From Gp1-AA122 sp036378535 (GTDB taxonomy: Bacteria; Acidobacteriota; Terriglobia; Terriglobales; Acidobacteriaceae), in contig DASUWH010000030.1 of assembly GCA_036378535.1 (NCBI GenBank), positions 10,612 through 74,611 on the forward strand: 64,000 nt of DNA, given 5' to 3'. Position numbers and translations under genes: made by a program. A model generated the notes under the pieces. That model did not search any database. It had not been told where the DNA came from and was given only the letters and a program-made list of their open reading frames with translations. Below, one piece after another: positions 8,817 to 18,045 of the stretch; position 1 is the first letter of the stretch; each line of letters opens with the position of its first letter.

Positions 8817-9791
8817 TCAGCCCCCGTTATTGCGGACACTGGCGCGGAGCTCGTCGACAATCTCCCGTGCCGCTTTTCTGGCCGCGTCTTCCTGTTTGAC
8901 ATCAAAGGAAATCGCGCCCACGCGGGCGTGTCCGCCACCACCGTAGCGCTCGCAAACCTTGGCCAGGTTCACCAGCCTGTCCTCGCGCGCCCAAGGGTTG
9001 GAGCCTACTGACACTTTGGTGCGAAAACTGCTCTTGCTCAGACCAACGCTGTAGATCGACTCCGGATAAAGATAATACGGCACGAACTTGTTGTAGCCCT
9101 CGAGATCCTGGTCGGTCACATCGAAGAAAATAGTTCCATCTTTGAATTCGGTGCGCCCCTTCATCAGATCGATGGAACGTTCGTGCCGCTTCATGAGCGG
9201 AGGCAGGAGCTCGGCTACAAAGGGTTCTTCCAGGATCGCGGCCAGGGGCATGCTCGCTAGCAGCGGGATCAGACGTGGCACGAAGTCGCGATCTTTGGCA
9301 GCCTCGATCGCCATCGTCAATTTCATCGCGGGCGCTTTCATCTCGACAGCACTTTTAGGACTTTCGTAGAGCGCGCCGTCAATAATGTCCGCCCACTCGA
9401 TCAGTTCCGCTACAGGCTCCGGATTGAACCCAAAGCGCTGTTCCGCAATAGTCGCCAGAAATTTCGTGCACGAGCGGAAATCAGGATCATAGAACTTGCG
9501 GTTACTCTGGTCCTGCTCGAAATGCTCCGCATCTTCCGGCGTGAGGAAAGCGCTTTCGTGATGATCGAACCACCATGTGATCTGGGGAGAGCTGGAATAT
9601 TTGAAATCGACGATCGCGTTCTCGTCACCATCGAATTTGGATTCGTCGAAGAGCGCGCCGGCGCGGTGAAGCAGGCCGCTGAAAACGAAGTGGGCATCGT
9701 CGCGGATGCGCTCCCGATAGAAACGGGAAAAAAGCGCGGCCGAACAGGCGCCGTCGAAACACTTGTCGTGATAGAAGACTTTGACCCTCAA
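8817..9791 (-). CDS. DHH family phosphoesterase
   Basis: A 324-residue predicted phosphohydrolase. An early Asp (HDKCFDG, near residue 13) and FDHHES at 75-80 give the DHH metal site, and GGGGHAR near residue 290 is the DHHA1 substrate-binding motif. Proteins with this layout include nanoRNases and pAp/c-di-nucleotide phosphatases; the exact substrate is not clear, and the middle is more divergent than in NrnA. The start is TTG at 9791, with GGGGAA about ten bases upstream. Neighbours give no functional hint. Confidence 0.8.
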   Translation of the reverse strand: MRVKVFYHDKCFDGACSAALFSRFYRERIRDDAHFVFSGLLHRAGALFDESKFDGDENAIVDFKYSSSPQITWWFDHHESAFLTPEDAEHFEQDQSNRKFYDPDFRSCTKFLATIAEQRFGFNPEPVAELIEWADIIDGALYESPKSAVEMKAPAMKLTMAIEAAKDRDFVPRLIPLLASMPLAAILEEPFVAELLPPLMKRHERSIDLMKGRTEFKDGTIFFDVTDQDLEGYNKFVPYYLYPESIYSVGLSKSSFRTKVSVGSNPWAREDRLVNLAKVCERYGGGGHARVGAISFDVKQEDAARKAAREIVDELRASVRNNGG

Positions 9792-9874
9792 ATGCTCAAT
9801 TCCCCACCCTATCCAGATTTTGACAAAGATTTCCTAGGATACCGGAACTTGCGCCTTGCGACAAAAGGCCGATC

Positions 9875-10342
9875 TCAACCGCGTAACGCGAATTTCTCCG
9901 CCCAGTCCCCAAGTACCGGCAGCTTAAAAACCTGCAGCTGGTAGGCCTTGATCATGCAAACCAGCACGACTAGTGCAATTCCAATCGCGACTATCAGGGA
10001 GATAGGAATCAGCAGCAGATTGATGGAAGCAACATTAGCGAGCAAAAGGAAAATAGTTCCCAGAACGACGATCGCCACGGTCATAGCAATGCATTGAAAT
10101 GCATGGAAGCGGACGAAACCCTTCGTGCTAAAGCGCTTTGCCATAAGCAAGATAATGGCGGGAATCACGGTAACGTAAGCCAGCGCGGCCGCAAGATTTT
10201 CCGGAATGCCTCCTTCGGCCCGCGAGGCCGGAAGCAGAGCAGGATGCGGCCCGGAGATCTCTACCTGCGCCTCGCCGCAGCTCGGACAGGTGGATGCTGC
10301 ATCTGTCGTGGGTGCGCCGCAAGCGGCACATACTGCCGTCAT
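9875..10342 (-). CDS. Zinc-ribbon membrane protein (DUF4870-like)
   Basis: A 155-residue protein with an N-terminal zinc ribbon (CAACG at 5-9 and CPSCG at 19-23), a short linker, then three hydrophobic helices. The helical part, with the motif KGFVRFHAFQ, resembles DUF4870/Tic20-like membrane proteins. An AGGAGG ribosome site lies 5 bases before the ATG at 10342. Function unknown; the ribbon may mediate protein contacts. It lies downstream of the Fur-family gene on the same strand, with an 88-base gap. Confidence 0.75.
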   Translation of the reverse strand: MTAVCAACGAPTTDAASTCPSCGEAQVEISGPHPALLPASRAEGGIPENLAAALAYVTVIPAIILLMAKRFSTKGFVRFHAFQCIAMTVAIVVLGTIFLLLANVASINLLLIPISLIVAIGIALVVLVCMIKAYQLQVFKLPVLGDWAEKFALRG

Positions 10343-10430
10343 TCTGTCCTCCTAATGCGCTTCAAGCCGCAGGGTGCATCATGCGGTTTCGCCGAGATTG
10401 ACCTTGGCTGCTGCCGCCTGTGTTCTGCCA

Positions 10431-10961
10431 CTACCTGACAGATTTTCGGCTGCAGTCTCCGCATACGCCATAAATCTGAAACGTATGCCGGGTGGTTTCG
10501 TACTGATATTTACGCCCGATTTCCTTTTCCAACTCTCCGATCGCGGGCGAAAAGAATTCCACCGAGCTGCCACATTCGGTGCAGACCATGTGATGGTGGC
10601 TGCGGCGATTGTATTGGTGCTCGTAACGGGCAATCCCGTCGTGAAAAGCTACCTCGCTGGCCAGCCCGCACTCGGCCAGCAGTTTGAGCGTGCGATACAC
10701 GGTGGTGTACCCAATCTTCGGATCCTTCCTCTTCACCAGGCGGTATAGTTCGTCGGTGGAAAGGTGCTCGCGCGTGTCCAGAAAGGTGCGCAGGATCGTA
10801 TCGCGCTGGCCCGTGTGCTTGAGTCCGACTCGCTTCAGATGCTCGTGCAGAATACCCTCGGCCTCGCGCACCATCTCGCGCGAGATGGTGGGCTGGTCAT
10901 CAATGCGGTTTTGGGGAGTGGTGGGCACCAGAATCAAACAAGAATGATACTGACCTTCCAT
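10431..10961 (-). CDS. Fur family transcriptional regulator
   Basis: A ferric-uptake-regulator family repressor. Recognisable parts are the winged-helix segment (GLKHTGQRDTIL, then IGYTTVYRTLKLLAECGL), the HHHMVCTECG metal site and a C-terminal CGDC pair for the structural zinc. The frame is open to 11015; starts at 10961, 10928 (GTG) or 10874 are all possible, and the last gives 147 residues, the usual family length. Whether it senses iron, zinc, manganese or peroxide is not decided. It is divergent from the acylase gene, so the 40-100 base gap probably holds both promoters. Confidence 0.9.
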   Translation of the reverse strand: MEGQYHSCLILVPTTPQNRIDDQPTISREMVREAEGILHEHLKRVGLKHTGQRDTILRTFLDTREHLSTDELYRLVKRKDPKIGYTTVYRTLKLLAECGLASEVAFHDGIARYEHQYNRRSHHHMVCTECGSSVEFFSPAIGELEKEIGRKYQYETTRHTFQIYGVCGDCSRKSVR

Positions 10962-11056
10962 CCGACTGCCAACTGCCGTTAGTCTCTGTCCCAGCAAAGG
11001 TTGCCTTGAAGTCAATTGTGTTCCCGTCAGCCGGACCCTAAAATCAGATTCTTCGC

Positions 11057-13501
11057 ATGACCACGCCCATTCTCATTCCTGCTCAGGAACGCACCCCCGC
11101 AGTCATCCGAAAGTTGAGCATTGTTGTTTTCATTGCGGCAGTGGCTGTGCTCATTGCGACCTTGGCATATTTGTATTCCGTGGCACGAAGTGCTCTGCCC
11201 CAGTTAGACGGGAACACAAGAGTACCCGGACTCACCTCCAAGGTCACGGTTACACGCGATCAGTATGGCGTGCCCACGATCGAGGCTGCCAGCCTCCAAG
11301 ATTTGTTCATGGCCCAGGGATACGTCACCGCCCAGGACCGTCTCTGGCAAATGGACGCGATGCGGCGCTTCGCGGCCGGGGAACTGTCAGAGATCCTTGG
11401 CCCCAGTCAGCTTCCGCACGACCGCGAGCAGCACATCCTGGGACTGCGTGATGTCGCACATCGGTCCGTTGAACTGGCGTCGGCGCGGGACCGCCAGTTC
11501 CTGGAAGCATATGCGCGCGGCGTGAACGCCTATATTCAGGCGCATACCCGGCATTTTCCCATCGAGTTCCGCATTCTGCAGTATGCGCCTAAACCCTGGA
11601 CCACCGAGGATTCCCTGCTGATGGCCGCCAACATGATCAAAGATCTCAATCATGGCTACTACCGGGCGGCGCTGCAGAAGGAAAAGATCCTGGCGAAGCT
11701 GGGGCCGGACTTAACTGCAGACTTATACGTCAACGCCTCTTGGCACGATCGCTCTCCCATGAAGGCACCCATACGGATGGATGGCGTTCTGGATGAAGAT
11801 AGCGATGCTCCTGAAGATAACCCTGTCACGCACATTCAGCCGTTATTCTCCACATTCGCCCCCGCTGAGAACGGCGATCCGCTTTATCTCTTAAGGCCGG
11901 GATCCAACAATTGGGTCGTCTCCGGTGCGCACACCATTTCTGGGAAGCCTCTGCTGTCCAATGACATGCATCTCGAACACCAGATGCCGAATCTCTGGTA
12001 TGAGGTCCATTTGCGCTGCGGCAGCTTCGATGTGCTGGGTGTCAGTTTGCCGGGTGCACCCTTTGTGATCGTCGGGCACAATCAGCGAATCGCCTGGGGA
12101 TTCACCAACGTCGGCCCAACCGTTGAAGATCTCTATGTTGAAACATTCAACGACAAGGGACAGTACCGCACACCTCAAGGCTGGCGCGATCCGGAGCACC
12201 GGCGCGAGAGCATTCACGTAAAAGGCGCAGCGGATCAAACCCTGGATGTTTCTCTCACCCGCCACGGACCAATCATCACCGAACTGATTCCTGGAGAAAA
12301 GCGTCAAATTGCCTTGCGCTGGACGCTATATGACGGCATCCATATTCCGTTTTTTGACGTAGACGCTGCCCAGAATTGGAGTGACTTCACCAACGCGCTC
12401 TCCACCTGGAACGCTCCGGCGCAGAATGCTGTCTATGGTGACGTCGATGGACATATCGGTTACCACGCGACTGGCAGTATCCCGATTCGAAGAACGGGCG
12501 ATGGCAGCCTTCCCCAAGATGGGAGCGATGACGCGCACGAGTGGACCGGCTACGTGCCCTTCGACAAACTGCCCAACGTTTTCGATCCGGCCTGGGGAGT
12601 GATTGCGACCGCCAACGGGCGGATCTCCCCGGATAAGTACCCCTTCAGTATCTCGACTCAGTGGGACGCACCCTGGCGGACCGAGCGCATCTATCACGTC
12701 CTGGAGTCAGGAAAGAAGTTCTCTGCTGCCGACATGCTTGCGCTGCAGACCGATGTCTATTCTGCCTTCGATCGTTTCTGCGCCGAGCGATTCGTTTACG
12801 CGCTGGACCACGTGCCGCAGCTGTCGGCACGCGCACGCCAGGCTCGCGACCTGATGCGCGATTGGGATGGCCGCTTCGTTAAAGAATCGGCCGCCGCGAC
12901 CATCGAAACCTTATCCCGGAAGGAGTTGAGCCGCTTATTGCTCGAGCCGAAACTGGGCGCCGCATCGCCCGACCCTAACGCCCTTAGTTGGAAAGAATAC
13001 GCGTGGTTCATGAACTCGGTCTGGCTGGAAGAGATTTTATCGAAGCAGCCCAGGCGCTGGCTGCCGCCCACTTATTCCGATTACGACACGCTGCTGGCAG
13101 GGGCGGTGGAAGCAGCCGTTAAACTGCAGGAGGCCCCAGCCAATTTGAACGAATGGCGGTGGGGCATAGCCTTTCCCCTTCACATTCAGCACCCGGTGCT
13201 CGGACGCATTCCCCTACTTCGTCGCTGGACCGGCCCCGGTCTGGTCGAACGAGCAGGGGGCGATTACACCGTCTACCAGGCAAACAAAGGCCTCGGTCCT
13301 TCCGAGCGCATGACGGTAGACTTCTCCGATCTGGACCAGACCACACTGAACACCGTCACCGGGCAGGCCGGCAATTTCTTAAGTCCGTACTACATGGATC
13401 AATGGAAGGCCTGGTACGGAGGAACAACTATGACGGTCCCATTCTCTCCGGCAGCCGTGGAGAAAACCAAGCGGCATAGATTGGTTATGGAGCCACTCTA
13501 G
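11057..13501 (+). CDS. Penicillin acylase family N-terminal-nucleophile hydrolase
   Basis: An 814-residue precursor with an N-terminal membrane or signal segment (residues 18-45). It has the alpha-spacer-beta layout of the family. The beta chain should begin at Ser283 in GSNNWVVSG, the nucleophile exposed by self-cleavage; NDMHLEHQMPNLWYEVHL and the VGHNQRIAWGFTN segment that follow are typical. Known members cleave acyl amides such as beta-lactams or acyl-homoserine lactones; substrate here is unknown, and quorum-signal or cell-wall amide turnover are both possible. The start at 11057 is ATG. Fur-family gene divergent upstream. Confidence 0.92.
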   Translation: MTTPILIPAQERTPAVIRKLSIVVFIAAVAVLIATLAYLYSVARSALPQLDGNTRVPGLTSKVTVTRDQYGVPTIEAASLQDLFMAQGYVTAQDRLWQMDAMRRFAAGELSEILGPSQLPHDREQHILGLRDVAHRSVELASARDRQFLEAYARGVNAYIQAHTRHFPIEFRILQYAPKPWTTEDSLLMAANMIKDLNHGYYRAALQKEKILAKLGPDLTADLYVNASWHDRSPMKAPIRMDGVLDEDSDAPEDNPVTHIQPLFSTFAPAENGDPLYLLRPGSNNWVVSGAHTISGKPLLSNDMHLEHQMPNLWYEVHLRCGSFDVLGVSLPGAPFVIVGHNQRIAWGFTNVGPTVEDLYVETFNDKGQYRTPQGWRDPEHRRESIHVKGAADQTLDVSLTRHGPIITELIPGEKRQIALRWTLYDGIHIPFFDVDAAQNWSDFTNALSTWNAPAQNAVYGDVDGHIGYHATGSIPIRRTGDGSLPQDGSDDAHEWTGYVPFDKLPNVFDPAWGVIATANGRISPDKYPFSISTQWDAPWRTERIYHVLESGKKFSAADMLALQTDVYSAFDRFCAERFVYALDHVPQLSARARQARDLMRDWDGRFVKESAAATIETLSRKELSRLLLEPKLGAASPDPNALSWKEYAWFMNSVWLEEILSKQPRRWLPPTYSDYDTLLAGAVEAAVKLQEAPANLNEWRWGIAFPLHIQHPVLGRIPLLRRWTGPGLVERAGGDYTVYQANKGLGPSERMTVDFSDLDQTTLNTVTGQAGNFLSPYYMDQWKAWYGGTTMTVPFSPAAVEKTKRHRLVMEPL

Positions 13502-13552
13502 GAATACTCAAAAGCTGTGGGGCCAAGCAAGGAACCTGAAACTAACAATATT

Positions 13553-13580
13553 GTCATCCCGAGCGAAGCGAGGGACCTGG
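13553..13580 (+). repeat. REP-like repeat unit
   Basis: A GTCATCCCGAGCGAAGCGAG core followed by GGACCTGG. Related copies occur in this window at 16974-17000 and, as an inverted pair, at 20611-20765. It lies just past the acylase stop, in a 127-base convergent gap. Confidence 0.65.
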
Positions 13581-13628
13581 GTTTTTGCTGGCGACAGCGC
13601 GACTCAGCAGTGCGTGTAGGCCCGACTA

Positions 13629-14933
13629 TCAATCCACCAACTTCACGTCGATCGCCTGCCCGACTATATCCATCTGCTGCTGGGGCGGGGCCAGCGCGTC
13701 CGTAACCGTGCTCCAGTTACGCAATTCTCCATTCTCCACAACATACACCTGAGTCCGCCCTGTGATCGGCTGGATTCCAGTTACATCCCCCAAATCGCTT
13801 CCGATCACGACGTTGCCATTGCTTGAGTTGTAGATGGACAGGCACCCGCCAGTACACCCCTGTGCCCCAACGAAGACCTGATTATCCGCTGTGACCGCCA
13901 TTCGGTTGTGATATCCATTGCTGATCGTCACCGTCTTGATCACTTGCACGGAACTGCCCGCCGTATTCAAAATCGCGAGCTTCCCACAGGAATTTGGATT
14001 GGCTCCCGCCGCCCCGCAACCGGCAGATCCGGCCACGTAAACCGTGCTCCCGAAAGACGCCCCATAGCTGGCGCCGCCCGGAAGCACTGTGCTTGCACCC
14101 AGCTGATTCGTGGTCAGATCGAGCGGTGTCACGCTGGAAGTCGTACCGCCGCATTCCGCTCCGCAACTCAGTATGTATGCGGTGCGGTTGTCCTGGCTGA
14201 ACACCGCCCAAACGGGATGATCAAGGTTCGTGGCCGCTCCCCCTGCCGGGATGCTCACCTTGCTGACGGTCCAATTCGGGTTGGAGGTCGTACCAATGTT
14301 CGTCAGCGTAGCCACTGTGAGTATGTCCCCGAACACCAGTAGATGAGTGTTGTCGCCGCTCAAGGCGATATATCTGGCACCCGAGAAAATGTTCGGATTG
14401 GGTATCACGCAGGAACCGTCCGCTTGTGGCACACACAGGGGCGCCTGCAGGGTCGCGGAGGCAAGGTTAATCACGCCGACCTCCCCGGGAGCAAGGCCCG
14501 CAACCGGGGCGTCGGGAACCGCCGCAAATCCGAGCGTGCTGTCCGAGGTCGCTGCCATACTTTCTGTCGACGCCGGCAGCGTTACTTTGCCATTGGAGGT
14601 TTCCTTGGCATTGTTCACGATATTAATTTCGTTGTCGGCAGCATTGAAGACCATCGTCAACACGCGACTGGCCGGTTCCGCCATCAAACCAGGGGAAGGA
14701 CCAGCGCTAACGGAAGAGGTAAATGTCAACCGATCCAGCTGAGCATTAACAATCACCAGCCCCGGACTCGCCGTCGTTGCAGAAACGTCCTGCGATACGA
14801 AGGCGCGGAACTTTTGGCCGCTCGGCGGAGTCGTAGTGCTCGTCGAACCGCCACAGGACAGCAGAAACGCGCCGCTAGCCGCGACGAGCACACCCGTAAG
14901 AACACGCTTCAATGCAGGGAATCCTAAGATCAT
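13629..14933 (-). CDS. Lipoprotein with beta-propeller-like repeats
   Basis: A 434-residue exported protein. The start chosen is the ATG at 14933 (the frame is open further upstream), which gives a signal peptide ending in a lipobox-like LLSCGG near residue 27. The rest is Ser/Thr/Gly/Ala-rich with recurring units of the type VYVAGSAGCG and AVTADNQVFVGA, as in WD40/YVTN/NHL-like propellers. An outer-membrane-anchored or periplasmic surface protein is likely; no catalytic motif is seen. It is divergent from the methyltransferase gene. Confidence 0.7.
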   Translation of the reverse strand: MILGFPALKRVLTGVLVAASGAFLLSCGGSTSTTTPPSGQKFRAFVSQDVSATTASPGLVIVNAQLDRLTFTSSVSAGPSPGLMAEPASRVLTMVFNAADNEINIVNNAKETSNGKVTLPASTESMAATSDSTLGFAAVPDAPVAGLAPGEVGVINLASATLQAPLCVPQADGSCVIPNPNIFSGARYIALSGDNTHLLVFGDILTVATLTNIGTTSNPNWTVSKVSIPAGGAATNLDHPVWAVFSQDNRTAYILSCGAECGGTTSSVTPLDLTTNQLGASTVLPGGASYGASFGSTVYVAGSAGCGAAGANPNSCGKLAILNTAGSSVQVIKTVTISNGYHNRMAVTADNQVFVGAQGCTGGCLSIYNSSNGNVVIGSDLGDVTGIQPITGRTQVYVVENGELRNWSTVTDALAPPQQQMDIVGQAIDVKLVD

Positions 14934-15051
14934 GTGCGATAGAGATTTAGATGCGAAGCTCTGAATTATAACAGAGCAAAATTTCCCCTTTGCTGTGGTC
15001 AGCTCAGGCGCCACCGCGCAAAAAACTTCCCGATCTTGTATTCTCAACCCA

Positions 15052-16908
15052 ATGGCCATCGATCTCATTGCCCGGCTGCAGCAGGGCCCCATGCTGTGCG
15101 ACGGTGCTATGGGCACGCTTCTCTATAGCAAGGGCATCTTCATAAATCGCTGTTACGACGAGCTGAATCTTTCCCGACCCGACCTGATCCGCGGGATCCA
15201 TCACGAGTATATGCAGGCGGGTGCAGACATTGTTGAAACCAATACCTTTGGGGCGAATTCATTCCGCTTGGCGCGCCACAGCCTCGCTGACAAGGTTCAC
15301 GAAATCAACTTGCAGGGCGCGCACCTGGCCCGGGAAGCGGCCAAAAGCTTCGCCGGCTGGGCGGCGGGATCGGTAGGACCGCTGGGAATTCGCATCGAGC
15401 CACTCGGCAAAACCTCGCTGGACGAGGCCCGGGAGTCATTTCGCCAGCAGATTGCGGCGCTGGTCGAAGGCGGCGTCGACTTGCTCATTCTGGAGACATT
15501 CGGATATCTGGAAGAACTGCATCAGGCACTATTGGCAGCGCGAGATGTGAATCCAGAAATCCCTGTGGTGGCGCAGGTCACCATCGATGAAGACGGCAAC
15601 TGCCTGGATGGCTCCGAACCCGAGCACTTTGCCAAAAAGCTGGAATCCTGGGGTGCCGACGTTATCGGCTGCAACTGCAGTGTCGGTCCGGTGGACATGC
15701 TCGACGCTATTGAGCGCGTCCGAGCAGCGACTTCCCTTCCGTTATCCGCACAACCGAATGCCGGCATGCCCCGGTCGGTGGAAGGACGGAATATCTATCT
15801 CTGCTCTCCGGAATATATGGCCAGCTACGCCCGCAAATTCGTGGCCGCAGGCGTTCGCCTGGTTGGTGGTTGCTGCGGAACCACTCCTGACCACATCCGC
15901 GTCATGAAGTCGGCCTTACGGGTGGGGGGCGCTAAGACGACCAAAGTTTCTGTCTTAAAACCTGAGCCGACTGCCAAAGCAATTCCTACCGTCCCACTCG
16001 CGGAACGCTCCCGGTTAGGCGCGAAGCTGGCTGCCGGCGACTTTGTCACCATGGTGGAAATCGTTCCCCCTAAAGGCATCGACATCCGCAAGGAACTGGA
16101 CGGAGCACGCTTCCTGAAATCCGTGGGCGTAGACGGAATTAATATTCCGGACAGTCCTCGCGCCTCGGCGCGCATGAGTAATCAAGCGCTCTCGCTGCTT
16201 GTACAAAAAGAGGTAGGGATCGAAGCCATCTTGCACTACACCTGCCGCGACCGTAACGTTCTCGGCATTCAGTCCGATCTGTTGGGCGCGGCGGCAACTG
16301 GAATCCGCAATTTGATCTGTATCACCGGCGATCCGCCCAAGATGGGCAATTATCCCGACGCCACCGCCGTTTTTGATGTTGATGCCATTGGGCTGGTCAA
16401 TATCGTCCACAACCTCAACCGCGGCTTGGATATTGGCGGTAATCCCCTGGGCACCGGAACTAGTTTCGTAATCGGAGTGGGAGCAAATCCAGGGGTCCCC
16501 AACATCGATGAGGAAATTCGCCGCTTCGCCTATAAAGTCGAGGCCGGCGCGCAGTATGCAGTCACCCAGCCAGTATTTGATTTGCGGCTGCTGGAAAATT
16601 TCTTGAAATGCATTGAGCACCATAAGATTCCCGTAGTGGCCGGCATCTGGCCACTCGTCAGCGTACGTAATGCGGAGTTCATGAAGAATGAACTGCGGGT
16701 TTCGGTTCCGGATTCGATCCTGGAACGCATGGCCAAGGCCGTCACTCCCGAGGCAGCCCGCGAAGAAGGGATTGCCATTGCGCGCGAAATGCTGATCGCC
16801 GTGCGCGGGTTGGTGCAGGGTGCACAGATCAGTGCGCCCTTGGGGCGTTATGCCTCGGCAGTCGACGTACTGGAGGCGTTGGGAACAACAGGTGCTGCCC
16901 ACGGTTAG
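15052..16908 (+). CDS. Bifunctional homocysteine S-methyltransferase / methylenetetrahydrofolate reductase
   Basis: A 618-residue two-domain enzyme. Residues 1 to about 300 are a homocysteine S-methyltransferase barrel with zinc cysteines Cys209 (GCNCS) and Cys274-Cys275 (GGCCGTTP). Residues from about 320 are a MetF-type 5,10-methylene-THF reductase, with FVTMVEIVPPKG, CITGDPPKMG and QYAVTQPVFD. The same fusion (as in YitJ) is known in Firmicutes and other phyla and links folate reduction to methionine synthesis. The ATG at 15052 is preferred over upstream in-frame starts because MAIDLIARLQ begins the conserved domain. No S-box riboswitch is visible upstream. Confidence 0.93.
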   Translation: MAIDLIARLQQGPMLCDGAMGTLLYSKGIFINRCYDELNLSRPDLIRGIHHEYMQAGADIVETNTFGANSFRLARHSLADKVHEINLQGAHLAREAAKSFAGWAAGSVGPLGIRIEPLGKTSLDEARESFRQQIAALVEGGVDLLILETFGYLEELHQALLAARDVNPEIPVVAQVTIDEDGNCLDGSEPEHFAKKLESWGADVIGCNCSVGPVDMLDAIERVRAATSLPLSAQPNAGMPRSVEGRNIYLCSPEYMASYARKFVAAGVRLVGGCCGTTPDHIRVMKSALRVGGAKTTKVSVLKPEPTAKAIPTVPLAERSRLGAKLAAGDFVTMVEIVPPKGIDIRKELDGARFLKSVGVDGINIPDSPRASARMSNQALSLLVQKEVGIEAILHYTCRDRNVLGIQSDLLGAAATGIRNLICITGDPPKMGNYPDATAVFDVDAIGLVNIVHNLNRGLDIGGNPLGTGTSFVIGVGANPGVPNIDEEIRRFAYKVEAGAQYAVTQPVFDLRLLENFLKCIEHHKIPVVAGIWPLVSVRNAEFMKNELRVSVPDSILERMAKAVTPEAAREEGIAIAREMLIAVRGLVQGAQISAPLGRYASAVDVLEALGTTGAAHG

Positions 16909-16973
16909 CCTGCCGATATTTCGGCGCGTAGAAGATCGTCCGGCCTGCTCCTATTGGCCGAGCCCCCGGTTGT

Positions 16974-17000
16974 GTCCCGAGCGAAGCGACGAATCTGGGG
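16974..17000 (+). repeat. REP-like repeat unit, partial
   Basis: A degenerate copy (TCCCGAGCGAAGCGACGAAT core) of the repeat seen at 13553-13580. It lies in the 259-base gap before xseB. Flanking C- and G-runs (16964-16968, 16996-17000) could pair. Confidence 0.45.
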
Positions 17001-17167
17001 GTGTTGGTTGGCTGAAATGCCGAGGTTTGACGGCGCAAAACGAACCCAAAAGAAAGTACTCGTATCCTGACAAAACCACGACGTAAGAACACCTTCTTTT
17101 ACAAGAAATTCACTTGCGTTTCGGCACTGAATAGGTGCATTAATAAGAAAGAAACAGGAGCCTTCCG

Positions 17168-17404
17168 TTGCCCAGGTTTGAGGAATGTCTACAGCGTCTT
17201 GAGAAGATTGTGCAAGAGCTGGAACGAGGAGATGTGCCCCTCGAAAAATCTCTGACCCTTTTCGAGGAAGGCGTGCAGCTGTCTAATTCTTGCCGCAAGG
17301 AGTTGGACCAGGCTGAAGGTAAAGTTGAGATCCTGCTAAAGAGCAACGGCAAGCTTCAGGCCGAACCGTTCGAGCCCTCGACCGACAAGGCGCCCTCCAG
17401 GTAG
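17168..17404 (+). CDS. xseB: Exodeoxyribonuclease VII small subunit
   Basis: A 78-residue protein with the XseB signature: FEECLQRLEKIVQELERGDV, then PLEKSLTLFEEGVQL and a coiled helix EGKVEILL. XseB binds XseA to form the nuclease that trims single-stranded DNA ends. The start codon is TTG at 17168, with CAGGAG about 7 bases upstream. xseA is not in this window. The genes downstream (degenerate receiver, polyprenyl synthase) fit the common xseB-ispA order except for the extra gene between them. Confidence 0.92.
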   Translation: MPRFEECLQRLEKIVQELERGDVPLEKSLTLFEEGVQLSNSCRKELDQAEGKVEILLKSNGKLQAEPFEPSTDKAPSR

Positions 17405-17500
17405 TTACGCCTCGCCGATCACTGCTCGCAGTCACTGTTGTCTGCGGACCAGCCGCAGCCCAGCCCGCCGCCACACGACGGCGCGTTCGTTGGGGGTTGT

Positions 17501-17872
17501 ATGGAGTTGCTCAGTCTCGCCCTCTTGCAGAAGGACCCCAGAGTCGCCCGCTTCCTCTCCGGACAACTCTGCCATCACTTCCATGCCATCCACGTCGTGC
17601 GCTCGCTCGCCGAACTCCGCGACCTCATCCCGCGCTTCCGCCCCGACGTCGTGGTCATCGATATGGAGACTGCCACTTTGGGAGACGTACAAGGTTTGCA
17701 CCGTGAATTTGCCAATCTCTGCATCGTCTGCACTCACCGTATCGCCGACGAAGAGATGTGGACCGCAGCTCTGGATGCGGGTGCTGCCGACATCTGCGCG
17801 GCCACCGATACCCGCGGAATCATCACCGCCGCCGTGCGCAATACGGCTCTGGCGCATTCCGCCGCCGCGTAA
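17501..17872 (+). CDS. Degenerate receiver-domain protein
   Basis: A 123-residue protein with the alpha/beta pattern of a response-regulator receiver: FRPDVVVIDMETATLGD places an Asp (Asp54) at the phospho-acceptor position. The N-terminal acidic pair is missing (LLQKDP instead), and the conserved C-terminal lysine after strand 5 is absent (ADICAATDT). Phosphorylation is therefore doubtful. ATG at 17501 with a G-rich stretch upstream is chosen; a TTG at 17438 would add 21 Pro-rich residues with no ribosome site. It sits alone between xseB and the polyprenyl synthase gene; role unknown. Confidence 0.65.
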   Translation: MELLSLALLQKDPRVARFLSGQLCHHFHAIHVVRSLAELRDLIPRFRPDVVVIDMETATLGDVQGLHREFANLCIVCTHRIADEEMWTAALDAGAADICAATDTRGIITAAVRNTALAHSAAA

Positions 17873-17876
17873 AATT

Positions 17877-18016
17877 GTCGTTGGTCTTTGATCGTTAGTC
17901 GTTGGCAAACTGAAGCTAGTTTTGCCAGAGCATTCCGCGCCGCGCATGTGCCGAGCGACCCAGGATTCTTCTTGTTTTTAGGTTTGCCGACGACCGCACG
18001 ACCGCAGACCAACGAC
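17877..18016. repeat. 140-base element with 11-bp terminal inverted repeats
   Basis: GTCGTTGGTCT at 17877-17887 is matched exactly in reverse complement at 18006-18016. The ends also carry looser GTCGTT/GACGAC motifs inward. No coding capacity is seen. It fills most of the gap upstream of the polyprenyl synthase and may hold its promoter. It resembles a small MITE, but no flanking target duplication was confirmed. Confidence 0.45.
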
Positions 18017-18045
18017 TTCTCCTCAATTGTTATACTCAAGCCTTC

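Noticed and set aside
14934..15051. Possible S-box or cobalamin riboswitch before the homocysteine methyltransferase gene
   Set aside because: No conserved aptamer core is visible in the 118-base gap.
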